A model generated the notes under the pieces. It did not search any database. It saw only the letters and a list, made by a program, of their open reading frames with translations, and was not told the origin of the DNA. From the NCBI GenBank assembly GCA_012800685.1, contig JAAZIT010000293.1:1-6261 (forward strand): a stretch of DNA of 6,261 bases, written 5' to 3'. Shown here piece after piece: positions 1 through 5,336 of the stretch. The DNA comes from Clostridiales bacterium. Its GTDB lineage: Bacteria; Bacillota; Clostridia; Oscillospirales; Ruminococcaceae. How positions within the stretch are numbered: the stretch's first letter is position 1; every line of letters starts with the position of its first letter. A program made the position numbers and the translations under genes.

Positions 1-942
1 GGCTTTGCTGAAAGTTTTGCATATAAGATTGGCGGTATATATGGCTTTTTTCTTTGGCTGTTTAGTCCAATTGCATTAATATCAACTGGTCTAGTTAATT
101 TAGTGCTAAAGCTTTTTAGAATTGACAGTTCCGGTGCAAGAGATTCGGTTACTGAAGAAGAAATTTTAATGATGGTTGATGCAGTTAACGAAACAGGTGG
201 CATTGAAGAAAGTCAAAAGGAAATGATTAACAACATTTTTGAATTCGATGATTTAGAGGTTAAGGATGTTATGACTCATAGAACCTCGCTTCTTGCTGTT
301 GAGCTTAACGACCCAATACTTGATGCGGTTAAAATTGCAACCGAGGATGGCTTTTCAAGGATACCAGTTTACAATGAAACTATTGATAATATTTGTGGTG
401 TATTATTTGCTAAGGATTTGCTAAAACTAGCTTATGCTGGGAATGAAAAAGAATATAAAATTTCGGATATAATGCGTGAAATAAAATACGTTCCAGAATC
501 CAATTACTGTAGTGAGCTTTTTAAAGAGTTTACTTTAAACAAAAATCAAATTGCTGTTGTGGTTGATGAGTATGGTGGAACAGCTGGTATTGTTTCAATG
601 GAGGACCTCATTGAAGCTATTGTTGGAAATATTCAAGATGAATATGATAATGAGGAGGAGGAAATTCAAGAGATAACTCCAAATACATTTGACTTACTCG
701 GTACCACTGGGTTTGACGATGCAATGGACGAAATGGGAATTGATTATCCAGAGGACAATGATTATGATACGATAGGCGGATTTGTTATCGACCTATTAGG
801 AAGATATCCTGAAAAGGATGAAAGTCCTACGGTGAAATACAAAAACGTTGTGTTTACAGTAATTAAATCGGAGGATAAAAAAATACAAAAATTAAGAGCG
901 TTAAAGATAAATAAGGAAAACGCTCAAAATACAGAGATATAA
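1..942 (+). CDS. CNNM/CBS-domain membrane protein (hemolysin C / CorC family), 5' end outside window
   Basis: The frame is open from base 1, so this is the C-terminal 313 residues of a longer gene. The GTG at 103 is an internal codon, not the start. The first ~40 residues are hydrophobic (GGIYGFFLWLFSPIALIS) and look like the end of the CNNM (DUF21) transmembrane domain. Two CBS domains follow, at about residues 87-147 (VMTHRTSLLAV, SRIPVY) and 152-213 (IAVVVDEYGGTAGIV, MEDLIEAIVG). After an acidic linker, residues about 225-307 form the CorC_HlyC transporter-associated domain (FDLLGTTGFDDAM, DTIGGFVIDLLGR). Family members sit in the cytoplasmic membrane and are linked to Mg2+/Co2+ export; the 'hemolysin' name is historical. 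CBS domains usually bind adenine nucleotides. The lipoprotein gene starts 44 bases downstream with no terminator between, so they are probably co-transcribed. The substrate cannot be told from the sequence. Confidence 0.94.
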   Translation, partial: GFAESFAYKIGGIYGFFLWLFSPIALISTGLVNLVLKLFRIDSSGARDSVTEEEILMMVDAVNETGGIEESQKEMINNIFEFDDLEVKDVMTHRTSLLAVELNDPILDAVKIATEDGFSRIPVYNETIDNICGVLFAKDLLKLAYAGNEKEYKISDIMREIKYVPESNYCSELFKEFTLNKNQIAVVVDEYGGTAGIVSMEDLIEAIVGNIQDEYDNEEEEIQEITPNTFDLLGTTGFDDAMDEMGIDYPEDNDYDTIGGFVIDLLGRYPEKDESPTVKYKNVVFTVIKSEDKKIQKLRALKINKENAQNTEI

Positions 943-986
943 TTTAGAACAGAACAAAAGAATAAAGAGAAAGGAATTGAAATCAA

Positions 987-2402
987 ATGTTAAAGCTTGG
1001 AAAGAAAAGAATAATAAGCATTATGGCAATTTTACTAAGCTTGTCTATTTCTTTATCTTCGTGTACATCTTTAAGATACAACATTACGAATAAAGAAGAA
1101 AATGATAACAATTCCAACTCTCTTAGTGATAAAGTAGGTTCGGAAAAGATAAATGAAGAGACATCTATAGGTTCAAGTAACATAAACACCAATCTAAATA
1201 ATAACCCTAATGTTTTTTATGACGAAAACAATGTGCCTATAAATAACAAGCCAGCAAATTCTACAACAAATAGTGAGCCAAATTCTAATCAGACTAATAC
1301 ATCTGAGATTAAAGAGTACCCAAAGCTTATTGACAATACTGTTAGATTACTTGCAGGCATGAATCAAAACCAGAGGACTGCTTACAATAGAATTTGTACA
1401 GCTATTGGAAATTTTGAGGAGAATGTTGATTTAAAAGAATTTAATTTAACTGAGGGCGAAGTATTTGATTGCCTTATGACTGCTTCTATGACAAATTTAA
1501 AAGTAAATTATTTGTCTTTAGACTATGGTATATCGTCAGTAAAGGGAAAAGATAAGGTCGTTTCTGTAAAATTAGCATATACGAAAAATAAAGCTCAACA
1601 TCAAAAGGATCTTGAAAAGCTTGACAACAAAATAAAAAGTATTATTGATAATTGCAAGGTAAGCGATGAATATGATATACTCAAATATATTCATGATACT
1701 ATTATTAGAGATTGCGAGTATGATATAAATACGGAGAATCCACTTAGTGCTTATGATTGTTTAGTTGAAGGAAAAGCTGTTTGTGAGGGATATTCTAAGG
1801 CGTTTATATTATTATGCTCTGAATTTGGTATAGAGTGTCTTCCAGTAGTTGGAAATGCTGGGGATTTAAGCGGCAATCCAATACCACATATGTGGAATCT
1901 TGTTAAGGTTGATGGACAATGGCTACATTTTGATGTAACTTGGGACGACCCAATTGTCTTAGAAGCTTCAAAAGACTATGATTTTGTTAAATATGATTAT
2001 TTTGGATTAAGTGATATCGGAATTAGCATGGATCATGAAATGAAAAAAATTAGCTATCTAACTTACCCTAAGGCAACTTCGGAGGTTGACGATTATTATA
2101 CAACCTATAATCTTGTTGCGTCGAGTGTTGAGGGTGCAGCCAGTCTTTTAAAATCCGAAATGATTGTAGCGGTTAATGGCAATGAAAATTGTGTTAGAAT
2201 AAAATTGTCCGACAGTTCGACATATGAAGACGTTAATGAATATGTTTTTGTTGAAACTGTTAACGGTACTGAAAATATTTTTGAAATGCTAAGTGAAGTT
2301 AAAAGCGAAACAGGTTCACAAACCTTGAATTCGGGAGCTTATAGTACAGTTAGTTATTCCAGTAGAAATATTCTAACTATCATACTCCATTACAATTATT
2401 AA
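987..2402 (+). CDS. Transglutaminase-like domain lipoprotein
   Basis: The 471-residue protein starts at ATG 987, with AAAGGA at 970-975 as ribosome site. A short basic N-terminus and hydrophobic stretch end in the lipobox LSSC, with Cys26 as the likely lipidated residue, so it should be anchored outside the membrane. Residues ~30-110 are a low-complexity Asn/Ser/Thr/Glu-rich linker. Residues ~225-325 are a transglutaminase-like (papain-fold) domain with a complete triad: Cys266 in GKAVCEGYS, His301 in PHMWNLV and Asp316 in HFDVTWDD. Such domains act as cysteine proteases or acyl transferases. The partner is unknown, and a cell-wall or surface-protein role is inference. Residues ~370-471 form a tail that I do not recognise. 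The gene follows the CBS membrane protein by 44 bases, and a hairpin lies 42 bases past the stop. Confidence 0.92.
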   Translation: MLKLGKKRIISIMAILLSLSISLSSCTSLRYNITNKEENDNNSNSLSDKVGSEKINEETSIGSSNINTNLNNNPNVFYDENNVPINNKPANSTTNSEPNSNQTNTSEIKEYPKLIDNTVRLLAGMNQNQRTAYNRICTAIGNFEENVDLKEFNLTEGEVFDCLMTASMTNLKVNYLSLDYGISSVKGKDKVVSVKLAYTKNKAQHQKDLEKLDNKIKSIIDNCKVSDEYDILKYIHDTIIRDCEYDINTENPLSAYDCLVEGKAVCEGYSKAFILLCSEFGIECLPVVGNAGDLSGNPIPHMWNLVKVDGQWLHFDVTWDDPIVLEASKDYDFVKYDYFGLSDIGISMDHEMKKISYLTYPKATSEVDDYYTTYNLVASSVEGAASLLKSEMIVAVNGNENCVRIKLSDSSTYEDVNEYVFVETVNGTENIFEMLSEVKSETGSQTLNSGAYSTVSYSSRNILTIILHYNY

Positions 2403-2443
2403 ATGGAATCAAAAAACGTATAAAGTATATATTAAAGAAACCA

Positions 2444-2478
2444 ACAAAGCCCTTGATTATAAAAATCAAGGGCTTTGT
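2444..2478. terminator. Hairpin between convergent genes, possible bidirectional terminator
   Basis: A perfect 15-bp stem, ACAAAGCCCTTGATT (2444-2458) and AATCAAGGGCTTTGT (2464-2478), closes a 5-base ATAAA loop. It lies between the end of the lipoprotein gene and the end of rpe, which face each other. The T-tract is weak on both strands (GTTGTATTTATAT on +), so efficiency is uncertain. A 12-base AT-rich inverted repeat (GTATAAAGTATA at 2418-2429 against 2515-2526) frames it and may be chance. Confidence 0.7.
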
Positions 2479-2576
2479 GTTGTATTTATATCTTAATTAG
2501 ATAATAAACTTTTTTATACTTTATACTTTATGCTATTATATAAGGAGAAAGCTTTTGTAATTAAAAGAGCAAGGTG

Positions 2577-3221
2577 TTATCTAATAGATTTAACAGCAGC
2601 AGCCATGTCCTTGGCGGCAAAAATGTACGTGCCTGATACAATTACATTAGCACCAGCTTGAATAGCTTGTGGGGCGGTTATGTCATTTATACCACCATCA
2701 ACTTGAATATCGACATTTAAGCCTAGTTCATTGATTTTAGTTCGGATATCCTTAACCTTGTTTAAGGTGTTGGGGAGAAAGCATTGTCCTCCAAATCCCG
2801 GTTCAACTGTCATTACTAAAATCATATCCACCTTATCAAGATATTTATATACAGCACTAGCAGGAGTTTTAGGTTTAATTGATATACCTACTTTTACATT
2901 TTTATCTTTTATAATAGATATTACTTTTTCCGGTACTTTAGTGGCTTCTAAATGAAAGGTAATAATGTCCCCACCGAAATCCACAAATTTATCTACATAT
3001 CTTTCAGGCGAATCAATCATTAAATGCACATCAATAAACATATCCGTTGCATTATTTAGTGATTTGAGAACAGGAAGTCCAAAGCTTATGTTGTCGACAA
3101 AGTTGCCGTCCATTACGTCGAAGTGCAACCAATCAACTCCAGCATTTTTGGCACGAGCTACCTCGCTTTTTAAATTAGCTAAATCACATCCTAAAAGTGA
3201 TGCAGAAACAATAGTACTCAA
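2577..3221 (-). CDS. rpe: Ribulose-phosphate 3-epimerase
   Basis: The 214-residue protein interconverts D-ribulose 5-phosphate and D-xylulose 5-phosphate in the pentose phosphate pathway, in the cytoplasm. It has the full TIM-barrel signature of the family: Ser8 in the N-terminal VSASLL strand; metal ligands His33 and Asp35 (LHFDVMDG), His66 (DVHLMI) and Asp175 (VDGGI); the phosphate-side loop PGFGGQ at 141-146; and VSGTYIF at 195-201. Length is normal for the family. The start is TTG at 3221: the reading begins right at the family's N-terminal strand, and GGGGGA at 3233-3228 sits 6 bases upstream. The ATG at 3235 is out of frame and stops after three codons. The gene stands alone under its own promoter, with a terminated candidate sRNA just upstream. 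It is not next to rsgA or thiN, its frequent partners in Firmicutes. Confidence 0.97.
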   Translation of the reverse strand: MSTIVSASLLGCDLANLKSEVARAKNAGVDWLHFDVMDGNFVDNISFGLPVLKSLNNATDMFIDVHLMIDSPERYVDKFVDFGGDIITFHLEATKVPEKVISIIKDKNVKVGISIKPKTPASAVYKYLDKVDMILVMTVEPGFGGQCFLPNTLNKVKDIRTKINELGLNVDIQVDGGINDITAPQAIQAGANVIVSGTYIFAAKDMAAAVKSIR

Positions 3222-3227
3222 TTTTAG

Positions 3228-3233
3228 TCCCCC
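3228..3233 (-). promoter_or_regulatory. Ribosome binding site deciding the TTG start of rpe
   Basis: On the - strand the leader reads ATG GGG GAC TAA AA TTG. The G-run is the only purine-rich site upstream of the TTG codon at 3221 (spacing 6). It lies inside a three-codon mini-ORF (3235-3224) that ends 2 bases before the rpe start. The mini-ORF's ATG has no ribosome site of its own, so it is probably incidental. Confidence 0.65.
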
Positions 3234-3257
3234 ATAAATCTATATATTATCATTGTA

Positions 3258-3286
3258 ATTATATACTGATTTACTTATTTCGTCAA
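3258..3286 (-). promoter_or_regulatory. Sigma-70 type promoter of rpe
   Basis: The - strand shows TTGACG (3286-3281), 17 bases, then a perfect TATAAT (3263-3258). Transcription would start near 3251, giving a leader of about 30 bases before the TTG start. It lies downstream of the terminator at 3311-3332, so rpe need not depend on the upstream RNA. Confidence 0.88.
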
Positions 3287-3300
3287 GCTTTTTAATTTTA

Positions 3301-3503
3301 AAAATAAATACCTCCGCAAATAATTACGGAGGCAATCTATAAATACGGTATAACAATTCAGTTAAAATGCTGAAAGCTCCCCTGTGGACACATACGTGCC
3401 ACTCTCAGCATATGTCGCAGAGCCGAATTATTATTCCCGATATTACATACTATGCCTAATCTCATTTGTGGTGAAAAGCCAATGGATTAGCACTTCTTAA
3501 ATT
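3301..3503 (-). ncRNA. Candidate structured small RNA, about 200 nt, family not recognised
   Basis: No protein gene fits here, but the - strand folds well. From its 5' end there is a hairpin with stem GCTAATC/GATTAG (3490-3485 with 3461-3456), then a long rod. In the rod, a 12-bp stem (3434-3423 with 3361-3350) is extended outward by CGG/CCG (3439-3437 with 3348-3346). It encloses a 10-bp stem (3411-3402 with 3376-3367) capped by a GTGG-CAC/GTG-CCAC arm (3402-3384). Three of these pairs are G.U on the - strand and A.C mismatches on the +, which supports the strand call. A weak promoter precedes it and a terminator ends it. An alternative pairing of ACATATG (3416-3410) with CGTATGT (3396-3390) competes with the inner stem. 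A rod of this size recalls 6S RNA, but I cannot identify 6S landmarks, so I leave the family open. Confidence 0.6.
3311..3332 (-). terminator. Intrinsic terminator of the ~200-nt sRNA
   Basis: On the - strand, CCTCCG and CGGAGG form a 6-bp GC-rich stem around a 10-base AT loop, followed directly by TATTTATTTTT. The T-rich run lies on the - strand exit side, so it fits transcription from right to left, ending near 3301. It separates the candidate sRNA from the rpe promoter. Confidence 0.75.
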
Positions 3504-3509
3504 ATTAGT

Positions 3510-3539
3510 ATTATAAATCGAGATTTTAAATTATTTTAA
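3510..3539 (-). promoter_or_regulatory. Possible promoter of the ~200-nt sRNA
   Basis: A perfect -10 TATAAT (3515-3510, - strand) is preceded at 18 bases by TTAAAA (3539-3534), a 4 of 6 match to the -35 consensus. The start would fall near 3503, just ahead of the 5' hairpin. The region is very AT-rich, so a chance -10 match is possible. Confidence 0.45.
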
Positions 3540-3966
3540 AAGTATTGATTTTTATAGCTCTTTTGTATTCAAAATTTTCCAATCAATTTTTTTTCGGCAG
3601 CGTTATGCAGATTGGTAACTAAGGTAACTAACAACTAAAGTAATTTTTCTAGTTTTGGACTAGTTAATGTTTTATGATAGTCTTATATATTAACCTCTAA
3701 TCTTTAATTTTAGTATCCTAGCACTTTGTCTTTAGTATTTAAATTTAACTTCAGTTACCTAGTATTACGGCTTCTAGTCTTTAATCATCTATTGACTATC
3801 ATCTATTATCTAAATTCAATCTTATTGTCAAAGTCTCATATATGGTTTTTTCAACTTTTTATTTAACAGGGAGCTAATAAAAAGTTTCCAGTCACTATAA
3901 AGATAAAATCATACTAAATATTATTTAATAGCTAAAAAACCAAATTGAACAAACCACAAAACTTTA
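3540..3966. other. AT-rich intergenic stretch without a supported gene
   Basis: This stretch lies between the terminator of the giant RNA and the promoter of the small RNA. I find no convincing reading frame, ribosome site or GC-rich hairpin. It holds short scattered repeats of the CTAG/TAACT/TAGTCT kind, including inverted pairs AGGTAACT (3622-3629) with AGTTACCT (3752-3759) and TGATAGTC (3675-3682) with GACTATCA (3794-3801). The two pairs interleave, so they cannot both form one simple hairpin. It could be spacer or a decayed element. Confidence 0.4.
3614..3631 (+). repeat. Tandem 9-base repeat GGTAACTAA x2
   Basis: GGTAACTAA occurs twice head to tail (3614-3622 and 3623-3631), followed by a degenerate third unit CAACTAAAG (3632-3640). 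It belongs to the low-complexity stretch between the two RNA genes. No function is evident. Confidence 0.6.
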
Positions 3967-3974
3967 TAATTAAA

Positions 3975-4000
3975 AGAGGAGCAGTTTTCACTACTCCTCT
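3975..4000 (-). terminator. Intrinsic terminator of the giant RNA
   Basis: On the - strand an 11-bp stem (4000-3990 with 3985-3975) closes a GAAA tetraloop and is followed by TTTAATTA, so with the last stem base the U-run is UUUU. One pair is G.U on the - strand (3993/3982) but a C.A mismatch on the +, so the hairpin is complete only in RNA made right to left. Transcription should end near 3967-3970. Confidence 0.78.
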
Positions 4001-4092
4001 AATCAGTACTTTTATATACTTAATTTACATTTGCTATTTGCTTGTAAAAACGTACTTTATTAAAATAAGTTCGCTAAAATTAAGTTCCTGGT

Positions 4093-4109
4093 GGACTCAC
4101 TCCTATCGT
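4093..4109 (-). repeat. GAGUCC motif copy 4 (most 3' in the giant RNA)
   Basis: The - strand reads ACGATAGGAGTGAGTCC and continues ACCAGG. It aligns without gaps to the three other copies. It follows the pseudoknot at 4151-4119 and shares GGAGTGAGTCCACC with copy 3. Confidence 0.8.
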
Positions 4110-4118
4110 TTAAATATT

Positions 4119-4151
4119 CATACGCCATGTGGTCACTTTCATATGCACCAC
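4119..4151 (-). other. Predicted H-type pseudoknot in the giant RNA
   Basis: On the - strand GTGGT (4151-4147) pairs with ACCAC (4133-4129), while CATATG inside that loop (4145-4140) pairs with CGTATG (4124-4119). The two stems cross, which is the H-type arrangement. The second stem contains a G.U (4141/4123) that would be a mismatch on the + strand. It lies 9 bases upstream of motif copy 4. This is a hand-drawn pairing, not an energy calculation. Confidence 0.45.
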
Positions 4152-4367
4152 TCCTTGAAACTATATTTTATAAATCGCTATTAAGTTAATTTTGTTAAGA
4201 AATTATGCTTGACTTTATATTTATAAATTTTTACTTACTAAAAATACGCTATAAACAAATTTCAATATATCTTAACTTTAGTTCTTCATCGGACTTATTT
4301 CCTTTCGCTTATTTGACATCTTTTTGAAGCTATCTCTAAGATGTACGAAACTTTAATGATCATGCTG

Positions 4368-4385
4368 TACCGCTTTTCAGCGGTA
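4368..4385 (-). other. GNRA-capped hairpin in the giant RNA
   Basis: A perfect 7-bp stem, TACCGCT (4385-4379) and AGCGGTA (4374-4368), closes a GAAA tetraloop. GNRA loops on short GC stems are common tertiary docking elements in large structured RNAs. I did not find a convincing 11-nt receptor (UAUGG with CCUAAG): CCUAAG occurs near the 5' end, but UAUGG does not. Confidence 0.6.
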
Positions 4386-4401
4386 TACTAAACTTCTAGG
4401 T

Positions 4402-4418
4402 GGACTCACTCCATTCAT
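4402..4418 (-). repeat. GAGUCC motif copy 3
   Basis: The - strand reads ATGAATGGAGTGAGTCC and continues ACCTAG. Upstream lies a GTGATT/AATCAC hairpin (4460-4455 with 4443-4438) whose loop can also pair AGAAT (4448-4444) with ATTCT (4425-4421). This is a crossing layout like the one before copy 4. Confidence 0.8.
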
Positions 4419-4555
4419 TTAGAATTTCAATCTTCTAGTGATTATTCTTACGACAATCACCCTCCTCTTAGAAATCTATATCATTTTATTTAAAGCTCTA
4501 ATAAAGCTGCGTAATTTTAATTCAATTCCATTGAACCTAAGCAAATTAGTACATG

Positions 4556-4572
4556 GGACTCTCTCCAATCGT
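4556..4572 (-). repeat. GAGUCC motif copy 2
   Basis: The - strand reads ACGATTGGAGAGAGTCC and continues CATGT. GGGAC upstream (4617-4613) can pair with the motif's own GTCCC (4559-4555), suggesting that the motif closes a roughly 60-nt domain. Confidence 0.8.
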
Positions 4573-4913
4573 TATTTAATTACTAGACCTTTTAACTTGA
4601 ACATTTGAATCTGTCCCTTCATAAAGATTTAATAACAAACCGTGTATCTGTTGCAATTAACAGCTATTCAATTTTAGATGTTGATTAACAATTTCTCAAG
4701 TTGTTAAAAAACTTATTCGATACTTTCGAATATTTGATTTTTGAGCATCCGTATATTTTATGGTTTACTGATAAATCTTTCCGATATCAGCCCTCTGAAT
4801 TCATGTGTTAACCATTTAGGTCTGAGTATTGCATCTTTCACCTGCGTTAACTCCGTTAGTTTAAATTCATCGAGCCGTCACAGATACTCGAGGTTGTTTC
4901 TTCTATTGCCATG

Positions 4914-4930
4914 GGACTCGCCTCCTTCGT
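4914..4930 (-). repeat. GAGUCC motif copy 1 (most 5' in the giant RNA)
   Basis: The - strand reads ACGAAGGAGGCGAGTCC and continues CATGG, like copy 2. Across all four copies the 17 positions align without gaps as A-Y-G-A-W-N-G-R-R-G-N-GAGTCC. Copies 1 and 2 share CATG after the motif, and copies 3 and 4 share ACC. Confidence 0.8.
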
Positions 4931-5053
4931 ATAAATTAGGCTAAACATTATGTTTATTCGGCTTTTTTCACATTTTTGTAAAACTAAGATTTTGCTTTAG
5001 GGTTTTTCTTTGAATCATTTAATGCTAAAAAGTTTCTCCGAATTTGCCTTCGA

Positions 5054-5091
5054 TTAAGGATTAGAAAGTTTACTCTCTACTTATTCCTTAA
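5054..5091 (-). other. 5' double hairpin of the giant RNA
   Basis: TTAAGGA/TCCTTAA (5091-5085 with 5060-5054) encloses TAGAGAG/CTTTCTA (5079-5073 with 5068-5062) around a TAAA loop. The inner stem contains one G.U on the - strand, an A.C mismatch on the + strand. It begins about 45 bases after the predicted transcription start. Confidence 0.6.
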
Positions 5092-5143
5092 ACCTTCTTA
5101 GGCTTTAGAAACGTTCATTTCATCTTTTCTTTTCCTTAAGTAA

Positions 5144-5172
5144 ACTATACCACACTCTTTGTGCAATGTCAA
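5144..5172 (-). promoter_or_regulatory. Sigma-70 type promoter of the giant RNA
   Basis: The - strand carries a perfect -35 TTGACA (5172-5167), 17 bases, then TATAGT (5149-5144), one mismatch from consensus. Transcription would start near 5137 in AAGGAAAAG. No reading frame of useful length follows on this strand, so the promoter appears to serve a noncoding RNA. It points away from the DUF1292 promoter. Confidence 0.85.
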
Positions 5173-5173
5173 C

Positions 5174-5191
5174 AGTTTTTTACAAAAAACT
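5174..5191. promoter_or_regulatory. A/T-tract palindrome beside the giant RNA promoter
   Basis: AGTTTTTT (5174-5181) and AAAAAACT (5184-5191) are perfect 8-base arms with a 2-base spacer. The repeat lies immediately upstream of the - strand -35 box. It could act as an UP element for RNA polymerase alpha subunits, as a bend, or as an operator; the sequence does not decide. Confidence 0.5.
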
Positions 5192-5213
5192 TTGAAATAA
5201 ATTATTTAATATT

Positions 5214-5250
5214 ACTTTTACTTAAAGTCACTTGACTTTGAATTAAAAGT
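5214..5250. promoter_or_regulatory. Large dyad over the DUF1292 promoter -35 box, candidate operator
   Basis: Two nested perfect arm pairs form a 37-bp dyad. The outer arms are ACTTTTA (5214-5220) and TAAAAGT (5244-5250). The inner arms are AAAGTCA (5224-5230) and TGACTTT (5233-5239), with a 2-base centre. The inner right arm covers the -35 hexamer, so a dimeric or tetrameric regulator bound here would block the promoter. It is upstream of the predicted start and so is not part of that RNA. No regulator gene is nearby. Confidence 0.6.
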
Positions 5251-5260
5251 GTTATATAAT
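5232..5260 (+). promoter_or_regulatory. Sigma-70 type promoter of the DUF1292/SH3b genes
   Basis: TTGACT (5232-5237), 17 bases, then a perfect TATAAT (5255-5260). Transcription would start near 5267, leaving a leader of about 70 bases before the ATG at 5337. It is divergent from the giant RNA promoter, with 59 bases between the two -35 boxes. Confidence 0.88.
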
Positions 5261-5336
5261 ATAAGTGTTGTGGTGCTAAAACGCTTGTCTAAGCTTGTTC
5301 ATGCATCCGACTATTTTTATTTATGGAGGTAACTTT

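Larger units (their letters stand above)
3967..5137 (-). ncRNA. Candidate giant structured noncoding RNA, about 1.17 kb, family not recognised
   Basis: No long reading frame exists on the - strand here, and the short + strand frames have no ribosome sites. The block is framed as one transcription unit by a near-consensus promoter (5172-5144) and an 11-bp GAAA-capped terminator (4000-3975). Between them the - strand forms many local stems, in 5'-to-3' order: 5091-5085/5060-5054 with inner 5079-5073/5068-5062; 4889-4884/4829-4824 with 4883-4879/4846-4842; 4790-4785/4773-4768; 4731-4726/4720-4715; 4707-4701/4691-4685; 4460-4455/4443-4438; 4385-4379/4374-4368 with a GAAA loop; and a pseudoknot at 4151-4119. 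Several carry G.U pairs that would be A.C on the + strand. Four copies of a 17-nt motif punctuate it. By size and complexity it resembles the OLE, GOLLD and ROOL class of large bacterial RNAs, but I cannot match it to any of them. The role is unknown. Confidence 0.68.

Noticed and set aside
103..105. GTG as start of the CBS-domain protein
   Set aside because: The frame is open to base 1 and the upstream codons encode the hydrophobic end of a CNNM domain, so the true start is left of the window.
983..1192. Open frame of 69 codons on the - strand over the lipoprotein start
   Set aside because: It is a shadow of the lipoprotein signal and linker region, with no ribosome site and no family resemblance.
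3301..3503. Firm assignment of the small RNA as 6S RNA
   Set aside because: Length and rod shape fit loosely, but the ends carry a separate 5' hairpin and I could not verify the conserved central bubble.
3945..4184. Open frame of 79 codons on the + strand
   Set aside because: It starts at TTG with no ribosome site, has an unusual composition, and lies antisense to the terminator and 3' part of the giant RNA.
4093..4930. CRISPR array or tandem repeat made of the GAGUCC copies
   Set aside because: Only four copies with spacings of 358, 154 and 309 bases, with differing flanks and no cas genes.
4741..4944. Open frame of 67 codons on the + strand
   Set aside because: It starts at TTG, has no ribosome site and no recognisable domain, and covers the motif and hairpins of the - strand RNA.
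3967..5137. T-box leader, RNase P RNA, tmRNA or group II intron
   Set aside because: I see no T-box sequence (AGGGUGGNACCGCG), no RNase P or tmRNA core, no intron domain V and no reverse transcriptase frame; no downstream gene is placed to be controlled by a leader.
5295..5336. Longer start for the DUF1292 protein (TTG 5295 or ATG 5301)
   Set aside because: There is no ribosome site in front of these codons, while GGAGGT sits at ideal distance before ATG 5337; the extra residues do not belong to the family.
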